Notes: generated by a model from the letters alone, not told the origin. Shown: positions 19,800 to 30,048, counted from the first letter of the stretch. The stretch is DNA of 64,000 bases from Deltaproteobacteria bacterium (GCA_029938605.1 JAOZUO010000001.1:21905-85904), one strand, 5' to 3'. Program-made: numbers and translations.

Positions 19800-21278
19800 A
19801 TGACGGCTGCGCGAACATTCGTGGGCAGAAAGAGTGAACTCCTCCAGCTGGAGGAGTTCGTCACCGCTCCAGGTCCTGGATTCCTGCACCTGCGAGGACG
19901 TCGCCGAATCGGCAAGTCCTGGCTGCTGACAAAGTGGCTAAGCCGAAGGAAAGGGCTCTATTTCCAGGGCGAGCAGGACAGCTCGACCAAGCAGCTACAG
20001 CAAACACTGGCACGCCTGTGGGACGATCACATCGGCCGCCTGGACCTGAGCCTCATACGCCAGCGCGATCTGAGCTGGGAGATCATTTTCAAGCACATCA
20101 CGAGAACCGCACAGCAGCACCGGGATCAGACCGTCCTGCTCGTGTTCGACGAGATACACTGGATTGCGAAGCGCAACTCCGGATTCGTCAGCAAGGTCAA
20201 GCGAGCCTGGCTTTCCTGGGAAAAGGCCGGAAACATCAAGCTGGTTATCTGCGGGTCGTCCAGCCGTTTCTTCGACGACAAAGTCTCCAAAGCGAGCAGC
20301 ATCCTCCGCGGCCTGAGAACGCAGGCGGACCTATGGGTGAAGCCGTTCAGCCTTCGAGAGGTCAAACAGCACTTCTTTCCCAAATGGACTCCCGAAGAGG
20401 TCTGTCTCCTGTACATGATGATCGGGGGCGTGCCCTACTACCTCAACCAGGTTCCGAGGACCGCAAACTTCATCAACGCCGTCAATCGGGCGTTCTTCAC
20501 CCGAACGACCATCTTTCTGGACGAACTAGACGAGCTCATCACCCTCGAATTCAACCAGACCACGAAAAGCAGGATTCGCCAGATCCTGGCGGCGCTCGGT
20601 CAGGCGGGCCGGACGGTCGCGCGCATCCACCAATCGACCCAGATCCCCGAATCATCTGTCCGGGAAGCCATCACCAAGCTCGTCGACTACGGCCTGGTCT
20701 TCGAAAAGACACCGCGGGGGGCAGGCGCCCGTAAAAACAAATCCCGAACCCAATACTACATGCGAGATTTCTATCTCAACTTCTACTTCTCGGTGCTGGC
20801 GAAACACGAGGCTAAAATCACCGAGAACGTGAAGGCCAACCTGTTCTCCAGGGTTCTCGCGTCCAAGTCCGGCTACTACATCCCCCAATTCACGGGGCTC
20901 GCTTTCGAACTGCTCATCGAGTCCATCATCAGCGGCCGGGCGAGCTCCACTCTGCAAGAGACGATCTTTAGCAAGCTCGGGATTCAGGAGACCGGCTACG
21001 AGTGGGGGCACTTCTGGCAGTGGGGCGAGACGCAGGTCGACCTGATCGTGGAGTCATCGGCCGACCGGGAGTCGCGGGTTCTCGAGGTCAAGTGGCTGAG
21101 CACCGACGCGGACGTGACGCGCGGGTACATCGAGCAGATCCAGGAAAAAGTCTACTATCCGCCCCGTGGCTATCGGATCAGCTACTACCTGGTCCTGTCA
21201 AAACCGCCAACGAGTGGACTCCGAAAAGCCGCTGACGAAAACGACGTCACTCTGATTGGCCTCGGCGATCTGTTTTGA
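19800..21278 (+). CDS. archaeal-type AAA ATPase with DUF234-like C-terminal region
   Basis: FVGRKSELLQLEEF, GRRRIGKSWLL (P-loop variant), VLLVFDEIHW (Walker B), LVICGSSSRFF, GGVPYYLNQV; C-terminal YEWGHFWQWGETQVDLIVES...RVLEVKWLS (PD-(D/E)XK-like). Confidence 0.82.
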   Translation: MTAARTFVGRKSELLQLEEFVTAPGPGFLHLRGRRRIGKSWLLTKWLSRRKGLYFQGEQDSSTKQLQQTLARLWDDHIGRLDLSLIRQRDLSWEIIFKHITRTAQQHRDQTVLLVFDEIHWIAKRNSGFVSKVKRAWLSWEKAGNIKLVICGSSSRFFDDKVSKASSILRGLRTQADLWVKPFSLREVKQHFFPKWTPEEVCLLYMMIGGVPYYLNQVPRTANFINAVNRAFFTRTTIFLDELDELITLEFNQTTKSRIRQILAALGQAGRTVARIHQSTQIPESSVREAITKLVDYGLVFEKTPRGAGARKNKSRTQYYMRDFYLNFYFSVLAKHEAKITENVKANLFSRVLASKSGYYIPQFTGLAFELLIESIISGRASSTLQETIFSKLGIQETGYEWGHFWQWGETQVDLIVESSADRESRVLEVKWLSTDADVTRGYIEQIQEKVYYPPRGYRISYYLVLSKPPTSGLRKAADENDVTLIGLGDLF

Positions 21279-22698
21279 TCTTGTACTGAACCGGTGATGC
21301 GGGACCGCACTCACCACCCGAACCGCAGTCGGCGCCCGAGGCGCCCGAGGCGCCCGAGGCGTCCGAGGCGCAGGAGGCGCAGGACGCGCAGCCAGCGCAG
21401 TCAGAACCGAACTCCGCGCCGGTCTGGCTCTCGAAGATGGCCAGTCGGTTGATCTGGTTGGTGCCCTCGTAGATCTGCGTGAGCCGCGCGTCCCGGGCTG
21501 CCTTCTCCACGCTGGCGCTGTGCACGTAGCCGTGGTCCCCCAGCAAGGTCATGGCGGTGCGGCATACCTCCCAGGAGGTGTCCGCGCAGAAGACCTTGGC
21601 GATGGCGCCGGCCGCCCCGAAGGGCAGCCGATACCGGGTGGACTGCCACACCGTGGCCCGCATGGCCGACAACTTCATGAGCATGTCCGCCAGGGTGAGC
21701 TGCACGTCCTGGTAGTCCGACAGGGGGCGGTTGGCCAGCCGCGTCTCGTTGCAGAACCGCGCCGCGTGCTCAAAGGCGCCCCGGGCGATACCCAGGGCCA
21801 TGGCGCCCACCACGGGCCGCGAGAAATTGAGCACGTTGCGGCTGATGGCCCAGCCGGCGCCCACCTCCCCCACCACGCGATCGTCGGGCACGAACACCTC
21901 GTCGAGGATCAGCTCCGAGGCGTCCGCCGCCCGCTGACCCATCTTGCGCTCGTGGCGGCCCACCTCGAAGCCCGCCATGGACTTGTCGAGCAAAAAGCAG
22001 GTCCACGTCTCCACGCCGCACCCCTTCTGGGCGGCAAAGAGCGTCACCCACCGGGCCACAGCGCCGTTGGTGATGAACACCTTGCGTCCGGAGATGCGGA
22101 ACCCGCCGGCCACACGCTCGTAAAAGCACCCCAGCCGAGCCGACCGGGCGCCCTCGGTGTCCTCCACGTCGGAGCCGGCTCCAGGCTCCGTGATGGCAAA
22201 GGCTGCCATGGCCGGCTCGCCCGCTCGGATCTCCCGGTAGATACGCCCCAGCCAATAGAAATAGGCCTTGAGGTCACCCGACACGAACAGCGGCGCGATG
22301 CCCAGCTCGTGAGCCAACAGGGCCAACCCCAGGCCACCGTCCGCCGCGCAGAGCTCCTCGGCCTTGAGGACCGACGGCAACAGCAGCCCCCGCCACACGG
22401 CGGTGATCTGCAGGGTCCCCCAGGGCGGCGGCATGAGCTCGGTCCCAAAGCCCTCCCGGGCCGCGCGCAAAAAGAGCTCAGGAATATCCACGAAGTCCGG
22501 ATCCCGGTCCGCGGCGAGCCCCTGGCACGACAGGTGGACCTCGGCGAAGTCACGGTACCGGTGGCGCAGCCGACGCAAGGGACGCGACAAAGTGTCCGTG
22601 TCATGGTCCCAGATGGGCCGCGCCTCCGTGTCAAAGAGGAGCCGCCCCAGGGGACCGAGGCGCTCCCGGGCTCCAACGGGTCTGATCCCGTCGCTCAT
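21247..22698 (-). CDS. acyl-CoA dehydrogenase with low-complexity Cys/Ala/Ser tail
   Basis: AAFAITEPGAGSDVEDTEG..., ISGRKVFITNGAVARWVTLFA, IYEGTNQINRLAIF; tail CAGCASCASCASDASGASGASGADCGSGG. Confidence 0.88.
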   Translation of the reverse strand: MSDGIRPVGARERLGPLGRLLFDTEARPIWDHDTDTLSRPLRRLRHRYRDFAEVHLSCQGLAADRDPDFVDIPELFLRAAREGFGTELMPPPWGTLQITAVWRGLLLPSVLKAEELCAADGGLGLALLAHELGIAPLFVSGDLKAYFYWLGRIYREIRAGEPAMAAFAITEPGAGSDVEDTEGARSARLGCFYERVAGGFRISGRKVFITNGAVARWVTLFAAQKGCGVETWTCFLLDKSMAGFEVGRHERKMGQRAADASELILDEVFVPDDRVVGEVGAGWAISRNVLNFSRPVVGAMALGIARGAFEHAARFCNETRLANRPLSDYQDVQLTLADMLMKLSAMRATVWQSTRYRLPFGAAGAIAKVFCADTSWEVCRTAMTLLGDHGYVHSASVEKAARDARLTQIYEGTNQINRLAIFESQTGAEFGSDCAGCASCASCASDASGASGASGADCGSGGECGPASPVQYKIKTDRRGQSE

Positions 22699-23870
22699 GA
22701 CACACCTCCAGGATTCGTCGCGCAAAGGAGCCGCAGGGTGTTGGGCTCGATGGCCATGGCCTCGAGGGTCATGGCGTCCCGGAGCCGCTTCTCCAGGCGG
22801 TACTCCTCCATGTAGCCGTAGCCGCCAAGCACCTGGAGGCTGTCGGTGACCGCCCGGCCGCACTCCGCACAGCAACGCAGCTTGGCCGCGAAGGCCCGCC
22901 ACAGTGGCGTCTGGTCCTCGCCGTCGCCGTCACCGCCGGCGTCTGGTACGACGCCCGGGGCCGCGGCCTCCCGGAGCCAGGCCGACGCGGCAGCCACCCG
23001 CGACGCGCTGTCTCCCAGCAAGAGCTGTACGGCGGGGTGATCCTCAATCTGAGCGCCGCCCTGGAACCGCTCCTCGGCGTAGCGCCGGGCCTCCCGCAAG
23101 GCGCCCCGGGCGTTGCCCACGGCCAGGGCGGCCAGGCCGAGCATCAGACGCCGCACATGCGCCTGGGGCGTGGCGGACGCGGACGCGGACGCGAGCCGCC
23201 GAGAAGGCGACACCCCCACGGCATCGAATTGCAGGTGCGCCACCGAGGCCGCGGCCAGGCCCATGCGCGACTCTACCGACGCAGTGGTCAGACCCTCAGC
23301 CTCCGCGGCCACCAGGGCCCGCTCCCAGCCGTGATCCCCCGCGGCGAAGACCACATACCGGCGCGTACCCGGCGCGCCGTACACAAAGTCGCAGGCGCCC
23401 ATGAGCCCCCCCGCGCCGAGGTGCACCGCGCCCGGAGGCGGCGTCTGGAGCCCGGACCAGGACACACGCCACCCCCGACCAAAGAGCGCCACTGCCACGG
23501 GTCCGCCAATCGATTCTTCTCCGACCAGCGCCTCACCGGCCATCTCCTCGCCGACCAGCTCCAGCGCCCCCAGTCCGGCGAAGTGCACGCAGGCCGCCAC
23601 GCCCGCGCACTCCACGGCCAGCTCCTCGAGCACCGCCACCGAGGCGGCGGCCCCCTCCTGTACGCTCGCCCTCCCCCACACACCGTACTCAAAACCCGCG
23701 CCATCCGGATCCGCCGAAGCCAGGATCCCGGCCTCGGCGGCTCGGACCAGCACCCCCTCCAGACCGCCCAGATCTCCGTCCCGCCCCTCGGTGCCCACCA
23801 GGGGCGCCACCTCCCGCCGGGCGAACCGCCGGGCTGTCTCCCGCATGGCGTTGAGCTGCTCGGTGTCCAT
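22695..23870 (-). CDS. divergent acyl-CoA dehydrogenase-like protein
   Basis: MDTEQLNAMRETARRFARREVAPLVGTEGRDG...; C-terminal LQVLGGYGYMEEYRLEKRLRDAMTLEAMAIEPNTLRLL. Confidence 0.75.
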   Translation of the reverse strand: MDTEQLNAMRETARRFARREVAPLVGTEGRDGDLGGLEGVLVRAAEAGILASADPDGAGFEYGVWGRASVQEGAAASVAVLEELAVECAGVAACVHFAGLGALELVGEEMAGEALVGEESIGGPVAVALFGRGWRVSWSGLQTPPPGAVHLGAGGLMGACDFVYGAPGTRRYVVFAAGDHGWERALVAAEAEGLTTASVESRMGLAAASVAHLQFDAVGVSPSRRLASASASATPQAHVRRLMLGLAALAVGNARGALREARRYAEERFQGGAQIEDHPAVQLLLGDSASRVAAASAWLREAAAPGVVPDAGGDGDGEDQTPLWRAFAAKLRCCAECGRAVTDSLQVLGGYGYMEEYRLEKRLRDAMTLEAMAIEPNTLRLLCATNPGGVS

Positions 23871-23894
23871 GTTTCGTCTCCCGAGTTTCACGTT

Positions 23895-24746
23895 TCAGGT
23901 GAAGGTAACCACGTGCTCCCCAACGCCGTCGACGGGGTCGCTGCCAAGGAACCCCTCCAGGGGCCGCACGTCCCGCTCCACCACCTTGCCCGACGGCAGA
24001 ATACCGCTTCGCTCCAGATAGTACCGCGTCATGAACGGACGGGGCGATACATCCAACTCCCCGATGGCGCCGGCCACCTCATGATCCCCCAGCTCCAGAA
24101 AGCTGCCCAGGGGCCACAGAGCATTTCGCACCATGCCCACCTGCGGGATCACCGTGCGGATCAGCTCACCACCGCGTACCGAGTAGGTCACCAGGGGCTT
24201 TCGATCCGGGCTCACCATGCCGCGCTTGACCACGCGCAGGGTCAGGATGTGCCGTCCGCCCTCGGCGAGCCGGCACTCATAGTGCTCGGGCGTATTGGCG
24301 AAGTGCATGTCAGCCACGAACTTGGTGTAGCCCCACTCCCCGCGCCCGGCGTCCCGGGCCACGGTCCGGGTCACCGGAAGATGCAACACCAAGTTGCCAA
24401 ACCCCGGATACCGCGCCTCCAGCAGCCCCGCCAGAACTCCCGATAGCACCGGTACGGCAGGCCGATCCCCATGCACCGTAGGCACCACCACAGCCACCTC
24501 TCCGTAGGGACCAATGGAGGTATCTACGTAGTTGAAGGCCGCCACCCCCACCATGGCTCGCCCACCGGGCAACCGCACGGGGTGCAATCGGTCCGAAGGC
24601 ATCAGCGCCCGCACCCGATCAAAGTCTGCCGTATGAAACGACACAAACACGTCGTCCCGAAAGTACAGAATCGGCAGGTCAAAGGTCGCGCCCCCCCGCA
24701 CCACCTCCATCCCCGGCCGCGTATTCGCAAAGAAGTCCGACATCAC
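23895..24746 (-). CDS. acetoacetate decarboxylase family protein
   Basis: FRDDVFVSFHTADFDRVRALMPSDRLHPVRLPGGRAMVGVAAFNYVDTSIGPYGEVAVVVPTV resembles the ADC family. Confidence 0.7.
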   Translation of the reverse strand: MMSDFFANTRPGMEVVRGGATFDLPILYFRDDVFVSFHTADFDRVRALMPSDRLHPVRLPGGRAMVGVAAFNYVDTSIGPYGEVAVVVPTVHGDRPAVPVLSGVLAGLLEARYPGFGNLVLHLPVTRTVARDAGRGEWGYTKFVADMHFANTPEHYECRLAEGGRHILTLRVVKRGMVSPDRKPLVTYSVRGGELIRTVIPQVGMVRNALWPLGSFLELGDHEVAGAIGELDVSPRPFMTRYYLERSGILPSGKVVERDVRPLEGFLGSDPVDGVGEHVVTFT

Positions 24747-24819
24747 TCACTCCATGGGCGCGTTGAACCCGCTCACAAAGTATCACAGCGTCGACAGATC
24801 CGTGTTGGGTCAGAGCCCT

Positions 24820-26001
24820 CTAATTCTCAACAATCGTCACCGGCACAGCGCTGAGCCTCGCGCCAAAGCTAATGGCGTCGGGCTCGCCGTCGCCGTCAGT
24901 GTCGATATCCGGCCGCAGCGCCGAGTTCACGAGCGCGTTGCACTTGAGCTCCGAAACCGTGATCACAGGTGGGTCCACGTCGCCTTCGCACGCGCCCTCC
25001 CCGTTGACAATGGATTCGCAGCCGGGGATGTGCTCGAGCACCACGCAGTTGCCATCAAACAGACTCACCAGAGTCCTTGATTCATCGTTGTCCGGATCGG
25101 ATGAGATGATGTGGTTGATCAACTCAGCCAACCGAGGCAGCAGCTCGTCGTACACCCGCGCATGCGAGATGCAGCCTCCCACGTCGACCTCCTGCCACCC
25201 CGCGGCGGTGACGTCCCCCTGCACGATATATTGGTGGAGTTCCACCAGGACCGTTCCGCCCACATCGGGCCAGGGTATCGGGAACCGCAGAGTACCGGAC
25301 GTGAACGGCCTGCCGTAGAGCCGCTCCGAGTCCGGGCCACACAGGCCCACGTCGACGCTTGCGTCGGGGGCCAGGCGGACCTCATCACTACCGTCGAAGA
25401 CCGGGGTGGCGTCACTCACTCCGGCGAGGAGCTGCACAAGCGACGCGGGGCCGGTATCCGCCGGATAGTCACCAAAAACTCTCGCCACCAGGAGCAGCCT
25501 ACCCGATTCGATATCCAGGGCGATCTCCTGGTCCAGGTCGTTTCGTGTGCGCTCGTTGATCGCGTGGGCTATCAGCCCCCATCTGTTGTCGATCTCGCCG
25601 TCACCATCCAGGTCCACCCCTATGTCCGGCTCCCCGGGATTATAGAAGATTGCACGATACGCGCTCACCAGGAAATCCTGGGGCGCCGAAGCTACCAAGG
25701 CCGGGTCGCAGGCGTCACTGCAATCTGAGCAGCTCCAGTAGGTCTCACAAAGCTCCGCATCGCAGACGCCGTCGACGACGCATCCCATCGGGTAGACGTC
25801 CAAATCCTCGGGCTGACGCGCGTAGCAACGATAGTCCGTCGGACAAGCAAAGGGCTTGCAGACGTACCCTTGCGGGCACGTGTCCCGGTCGCTCGGATGG
25901 CATGAGATCACTCCATCCAGGGAGCTCTCCTCACACCCCGCGGTCACCAGCACTGCACAAATCGTCAGAGAAAAGAGAGAGCCCAATCCAAGGCGCATCA
26001 T
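24820..26001 (-). CDS. lipoprotein of unknown function
   Basis: MMRLGLGSLFSLTICAVLVTAGCEESS lipobox; SCHPSDRDTCPQGYVCKPFACPTDYRCYA. Confidence 0.7.
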   Translation of the reverse strand: MMRLGLGSLFSLTICAVLVTAGCEESSLDGVISCHPSDRDTCPQGYVCKPFACPTDYRCYARQPEDLDVYPMGCVVDGVCDAELCETYWSCSDCSDACDPALVASAPQDFLVSAYRAIFYNPGEPDIGVDLDGDGEIDNRWGLIAHAINERTRNDLDQEIALDIESGRLLLVARVFGDYPADTGPASLVQLLAGVSDATPVFDGSDEVRLAPDASVDVGLCGPDSERLYGRPFTSGTLRFPIPWPDVGGTVLVELHQYIVQGDVTAAGWQEVDVGGCISHARVYDELLPRLAELINHIISSDPDNDESRTLVSLFDGNCVVLEHIPGCESIVNGEGACEGDVDPPVITVSELKCNALVNSALRPDIDTDGDGEPDAISFGARLSAVPVTIVEN

Positions 26002-26084
26002 AAGTCCTCCCCACAATGTCCATGCTCCCATTAGAGCATGTCTCTCAGTGAAGACCCAGCGAATGCGGATGCGTGGTGCAATAA

Positions 26085-27317
26085 TCAGAGGCCGAGGAGG
26101 CGGTCTTGGAGGAGCTGGCCCCAGGAGGTGGGTTCGAGGGGCATGTCGATGCCGCAGCCGCCCCAGGAGTTTTCCACCAGGAGGTTGGGGGGGCAACGTT
26201 GGTGGAAAGTCCAGGCGAGGTAGGGGATCTGCAGGGTGTCGGCGCTGTTCATGAGCGTGGTGCAATCCGCTTCGGTCATGTAGCTACTGGCGGGGCCGAA
26301 CTCGCCGATGATCACGGGTAGAGTCTCGGACGGCGTCTCGAAGAGGCTGGAGAACTCGGACGCTGGGTCGTAGACGTGGGTCTCGTACACAATGTTGTCG
26401 CCGCCGCCGGCGGTGATGGGGTGGGTGAGGTAGTAGTCCAGGTTTCGGGCCCAGGCGCGCGTTCCCTGCACAGCCACCAGGTGGTGTGGGGCGGAGGCGG
26501 CGTCCTCCACGTCGCGGATGGCCTGCACGGTGTCGTTCATGGCGGTCCAGCAGTCCGCGTCCTGGCTGCCGTCGAAGTTGTACTCGGGCTCGTTCACCAG
26601 GCCAAAGAGCACGTAGTCGTAGTTCAGGAAGGTCTGGGCGAGGGTCTGCCAGGCGGTGATGGTGGCGGCCGTGGGCCAGCCCTCCAGGCTGTGGCCGGGA
26701 TCGATCCACAGGGACACCAGAACGTAGGCTCCGGGCTTTTCGCCCACGTGGTCCACGATATCCACGATGTCAGCCAGGTAGTCCGCGTCGTCTAAGAAAG
26801 ACTGCCAGTGCACACGCCCGTCCGCCGAGGAGTAGGACTCCAGGGTGAGCCGCAAAAAATCCGCGCCCCAATCATCCACCAGGGCGTCGACGCGACGCTT
26901 CACCTCGTTGGCGTCCGGCGCGCCCCAGGTGCAGGCGTTGCACGAGCGGGTGTCATGAACGTTGGCGCCACACCCCTGCCACACGGTGCCGTCCGGGAGG
27001 TAGATGCGATTGCCACTGGTGTACAACCACCGCCCACAGGCCGCATGACCCGCGCAGTCCGCGTCGTCGCAATCCACGTCCAGGTCTCCGTCATCGTCCG
27101 CGCCGTTGTCGCAAATCTCCGTGGGAGGCTGATTGTTGGTATTGGTATTGACGTTGGCGTTAACGTTGACGTTGACGTTGGCGTTGGCATTAACGTTGGT
27201 GTTGGTGTTGACGTTGGTGTCGCCGCTATCGTCACCGCAGGCCGCTCCGAAGAGTGCCCCGAAAGCGAAGACAAACAGAAGAGCTGCTCCCAAGATCCCC
27301 CGTGAATCGTCTCTCAT
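26085..27317 (-). CDS. secreted glycoside hydrolase, GH5-like (cellulase fold)
   Basis: GCGANVHDTRSCNACTWGAPDANEVKRRVDALVDDWGADFLRLTLESY; VLFGLVNEPEYNF (NEP acid/base); PVIIGEFGPAS (nucleophile E). Lipoprotein signal plus (NTNVNAN) linker. Confidence 0.78.
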   Translation of the reverse strand: MRDDSRGILGAALLFVFAFGALFGAACGDDSGDTNVNTNTNVNANANVNVNVNANVNTNTNNQPPTEICDNGADDDGDLDVDCDDADCAGHAACGRWLYTSGNRIYLPDGTVWQGCGANVHDTRSCNACTWGAPDANEVKRRVDALVDDWGADFLRLTLESYSSADGRVHWQSFLDDADYLADIVDIVDHVGEKPGAYVLVSLWIDPGHSLEGWPTAATITAWQTLAQTFLNYDYVLFGLVNEPEYNFDGSQDADCWTAMNDTVQAIRDVEDAASAPHHLVAVQGTRAWARNLDYYLTHPITAGGGDNIVYETHVYDPASEFSSLFETPSETLPVIIGEFGPASSYMTEADCTTLMNSADTLQIPYLAWTFHQRCPPNLLVENSWGGCGIDMPLEPTSWGQLLQDRLLGL

Positions 27318-27431
27318 CCTCACCCTCCTCGGAATGTCATTGTTGCACCACCACCCAATGTTTCTGGTTTCAAAACCGTGGGAGATTCTATACGCTAAGA
27401 GAAATAGCCCGGTAATTGCAAGTCGAGGATT

Positions 27432-28886
27432 GTGATCATGACTAGACATTCTTTCAAAATTCCATTTGGTTTTCTGAGTATCGCGGTGCTGGTGGTGGGC
27501 GCTACGGGGTGTGGCTCGGTCAAACCCACCTGGGAAAATGACGGCTCCTCATCCAACACCAACTACGACTACGACGGCGCCATCATCCCCCCGGACGCGG
27601 ACTTCAGCTCCACGGGCTCTATCTCGGGCACGGTGTGGATGCCGGGCAACGGGCCGGGCCAGGTGGAGACGGACCACGAGATCCCGGTCTTCGACGCGCT
27701 GATCTACCTGAGCAACGCCAAGCCGGCGGCCATGCCCCGGGAGGTGTACTGCGAACAGTGCGTGGATCCGCCCAGCCGGTACGTGACCACGGACCACCAG
27801 GGCCAGTTCCTCATGGACAACGTCTTCGCCGGCTCCTACTGGCTCGTCATCCAGAAGGGACACTTCCGGCTGTCCCAGCAGATCACCATCACCGAGCAAC
27901 AGGATCTTGAGCTCACCATCGAGCAGTCCACCCTGCCGTCGGTGCAGGACTATGACAACGGTAAGGAGATCCCCAACATCGCCCTGGCCAGCGGCAACTA
28001 CGACCAGATGGAAGACATCCTCGGCAAGATGGGCATAGGGGCGGTGGACTCCAACGGCGCCTTTGACGGCCCCACCGCCGCGGGCAACTTCGCAGTCTAT
28101 GCCAACGGGGGCAACATCGACGGCGTGGCCCAGTCGTCCCTGGAGCAGCTCGTGGAGGACTACGACACCCTACGGCAGTACCACATCCTGTTCATCCCCT
28201 GCGCCTCCCAGACCTACGGGTCCGGTTCAGGGCTCTCAGAAGCCCCCGTCGCCGTGCTGGAGAACCTACGGCAGTTCGTTTCCGACGGCGGAAAGCTCTA
28301 CGTAACGGACTGGTCCGGGGAGTACGTGGACAACGTCTTCCCCGAGCAGATCCGCTTCGCCTCGGACCACGACACCCCGGCCAACGCCTGGGACGGCACG
28401 AGCTGGAACTCCTCCCTGTTCAGTGACTCCGACGGCTCGCCCTCCTACACGTCCGAGCACGCCCTCGCCCTGGATCCGGACATCTCCAAATGGCTGGACG
28501 GCCAATACGGCCCCATCATCGAGGGCTGGGGGACATACGGCGTGGGCACCTACGACGCCAGCGCCTTCGAGGTAGAAGGCAACTGGGACCACATCGTGGA
28601 GACCGTTCCCGTGCAGCTCGGCCTGGACTCCGAGGGCTTCCCCATCATCGACACGCCGCGCGAGTTCATCATCGGCGACGAGGCCGGCACCCCCAACACG
28701 TGCATTGGCAACGCCGGATGCACGCCCCTCACGGTGACCTTCGAGCCCGTGGGTTGCGGCCGGGTGCTATACTCCACCTACCACACCACCGAATCCGCCC
28801 ACACGGGGCTCGTACCCCAGGAGCGGATCCTGGCCTATCTCATCATGGAGATCGGTGTCTGCAAGTCCGGCCCCATCGTCCGCTGA
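27432..28886 (+). CDS. lipoprotein with carboxypeptidase-regulatory-like domain
   Basis: SIAVLVVGATGCGSVKP lipobox; GSISGTVWMPGNGP...VTTDHQGQFLMDNVFAGSYWLVIQKG. Confidence 0.7.
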   Translation: MIMTRHSFKIPFGFLSIAVLVVGATGCGSVKPTWENDGSSSNTNYDYDGAIIPPDADFSSTGSISGTVWMPGNGPGQVETDHEIPVFDALIYLSNAKPAAMPREVYCEQCVDPPSRYVTTDHQGQFLMDNVFAGSYWLVIQKGHFRLSQQITITEQQDLELTIEQSTLPSVQDYDNGKEIPNIALASGNYDQMEDILGKMGIGAVDSNGAFDGPTAAGNFAVYANGGNIDGVAQSSLEQLVEDYDTLRQYHILFIPCASQTYGSGSGLSEAPVAVLENLRQFVSDGGKLYVTDWSGEYVDNVFPEQIRFASDHDTPANAWDGTSWNSSLFSDSDGSPSYTSEHALALDPDISKWLDGQYGPIIEGWGTYGVGTYDASAFEVEGNWDHIVETVPVQLGLDSEGFPIIDTPREFIIGDEAGTPNTCIGNAGCTPLTVTFEPVGCGRVLYSTYHTTESAHTGLVPQERILAYLIMEIGVCKSGPIVR

Positions 28887-28970
28887 TCCCCTGTCGCCCG
28901 CTGATCCCCCAACTGCCCGGAAAAAAGTAGAAAACTTGCCCAATCCCCCTGCCCACCCGATGGTGGGAGG

Positions 28971-29621
28971 ATGAGTGGTGACCGGCAAGACAGCGCGCGC
29001 GCCCTGCGAGATGGAGAGCTGTTGCTCCTGTCTAACGTGTCCAACGCGGCAAGCTTGGGTCCCATGGCCCAGATGGCCCGCCCCGAGCCCATGAGCAAAC
29101 TCCTGGAAGTCTTGGAGCGCCGCAGCCAACAACAGAACCAACAACAGAAGCAGCAACAGAGTCAACACCGCCAAAGCCGGCCACGCCGTCGCAAAGACGC
29201 GAAGCAGCGCCTCGTGTCCCAGTGGAAGCAGACCCTGGCTCTCAGCTCGGTCACGGCCCGCAAGCTCGTGACCACCCCACAGCCCGCGCCCAAGGCGACG
29301 CCCCGTCGGGCCCCGCCCAGGCCGCCCAATCCCCTGCGCAGCCCCGGTCCCACGGACGTGAGCCGGATCCGCCGGGAGGATCCCAGGAAGTCCACCGCGC
29401 CAGCGCCCGCGCCCAAGCCCATTATCGCCGCCGCGCCCACGCCCGAGCCCATTGTCGCGCCCGCGCCTCCAGACCGTACGCCCACACCGTCGCGCTGGAT
29501 CCCGACCCTTCCCTCCCTGTCGACGCGCATCGCCGAGGCGGCGGTTCAGACCGCGGGCACCCTCCTGCTCGCCCTCGCCGTGAAGACCGGCACCGCGCTG
29601 GCGAACCTCGCAGCCACCTGA
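28971..29621 (+). CDS. Pro/Ala/Gln-rich hypothetical protein
   Basis: 216-aa ORF with low-complexity linker PAPAPKPIIAAAPTPEPIVAPAPPDRTPTPSRW. Confidence 0.45.
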   Translation: MSGDRQDSARALRDGELLLLSNVSNAASLGPMAQMARPEPMSKLLEVLERRSQQQNQQQKQQQSQHRQSRPRRRKDAKQRLVSQWKQTLALSSVTARKLVTTPQPAPKATPRRAPPRPPNPLRSPGPTDVSRIRREDPRKSTAPAPAPKPIIAAAPTPEPIVAPAPPDRTPTPSRWIPTLPSLSTRIAEAAVQTAGTLLLALAVKTGTALANLAAT

Positions 29622-29668
29622 TCCACTTCCGGGAGCCAACTGATCCACTTCCGGGGTGGAAACCTGTG

Positions 29669-30040
29669 CTACGGGATCCGCATCTTGTAGGTGTACTTCA
29701 TGTCGAAGGCCGAGCCAATGCAGGACCCGAGCCACTTGCCCCAGCCCAACCCGGTGGCAGCGTCCTTGACCACGAAAAAAGGCAACTGGTGCGCCGCCCG
29801 CCGGCAGTGCTTGGCCGCGTATTTGTACGTGCGGCGGCACGCCGCGGGCGTGATCTTGAACAGCTTCACCATGGCGCCGACGATGACCTTTCCGGCTCTA
29901 TTGACCTCCCCACACATCTTCCGCTCCACCACCGGGAAATAGAGCTTCTCCCAACGCTGGGTGGAGCGGCCGGGCGCTGCCTGGGTGGGCAGCACAAAGA
30001 CGACGGCGGACAGGGTGAGCGCAAAAATCGTGAGTTTCAT
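29669..30040 (-). CDS. small secreted basic protein
   Basis: MKLTIFALTLSAVVFVLPTQAAPGRSTQRW... signal peptide. Confidence 0.55.
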   Translation of the reverse strand: MKLTIFALTLSAVVFVLPTQAAPGRSTQRWEKLYFPVVERKMCGEVNRAGKVIVGAMVKLFKITPAACRRTYKYAAKHCRRAAHQLPFFVVKDAATGLGWGKWLGSCIGSAFDMKYTYKMRIP

Positions 30041-30048
30041 GGTTGACC

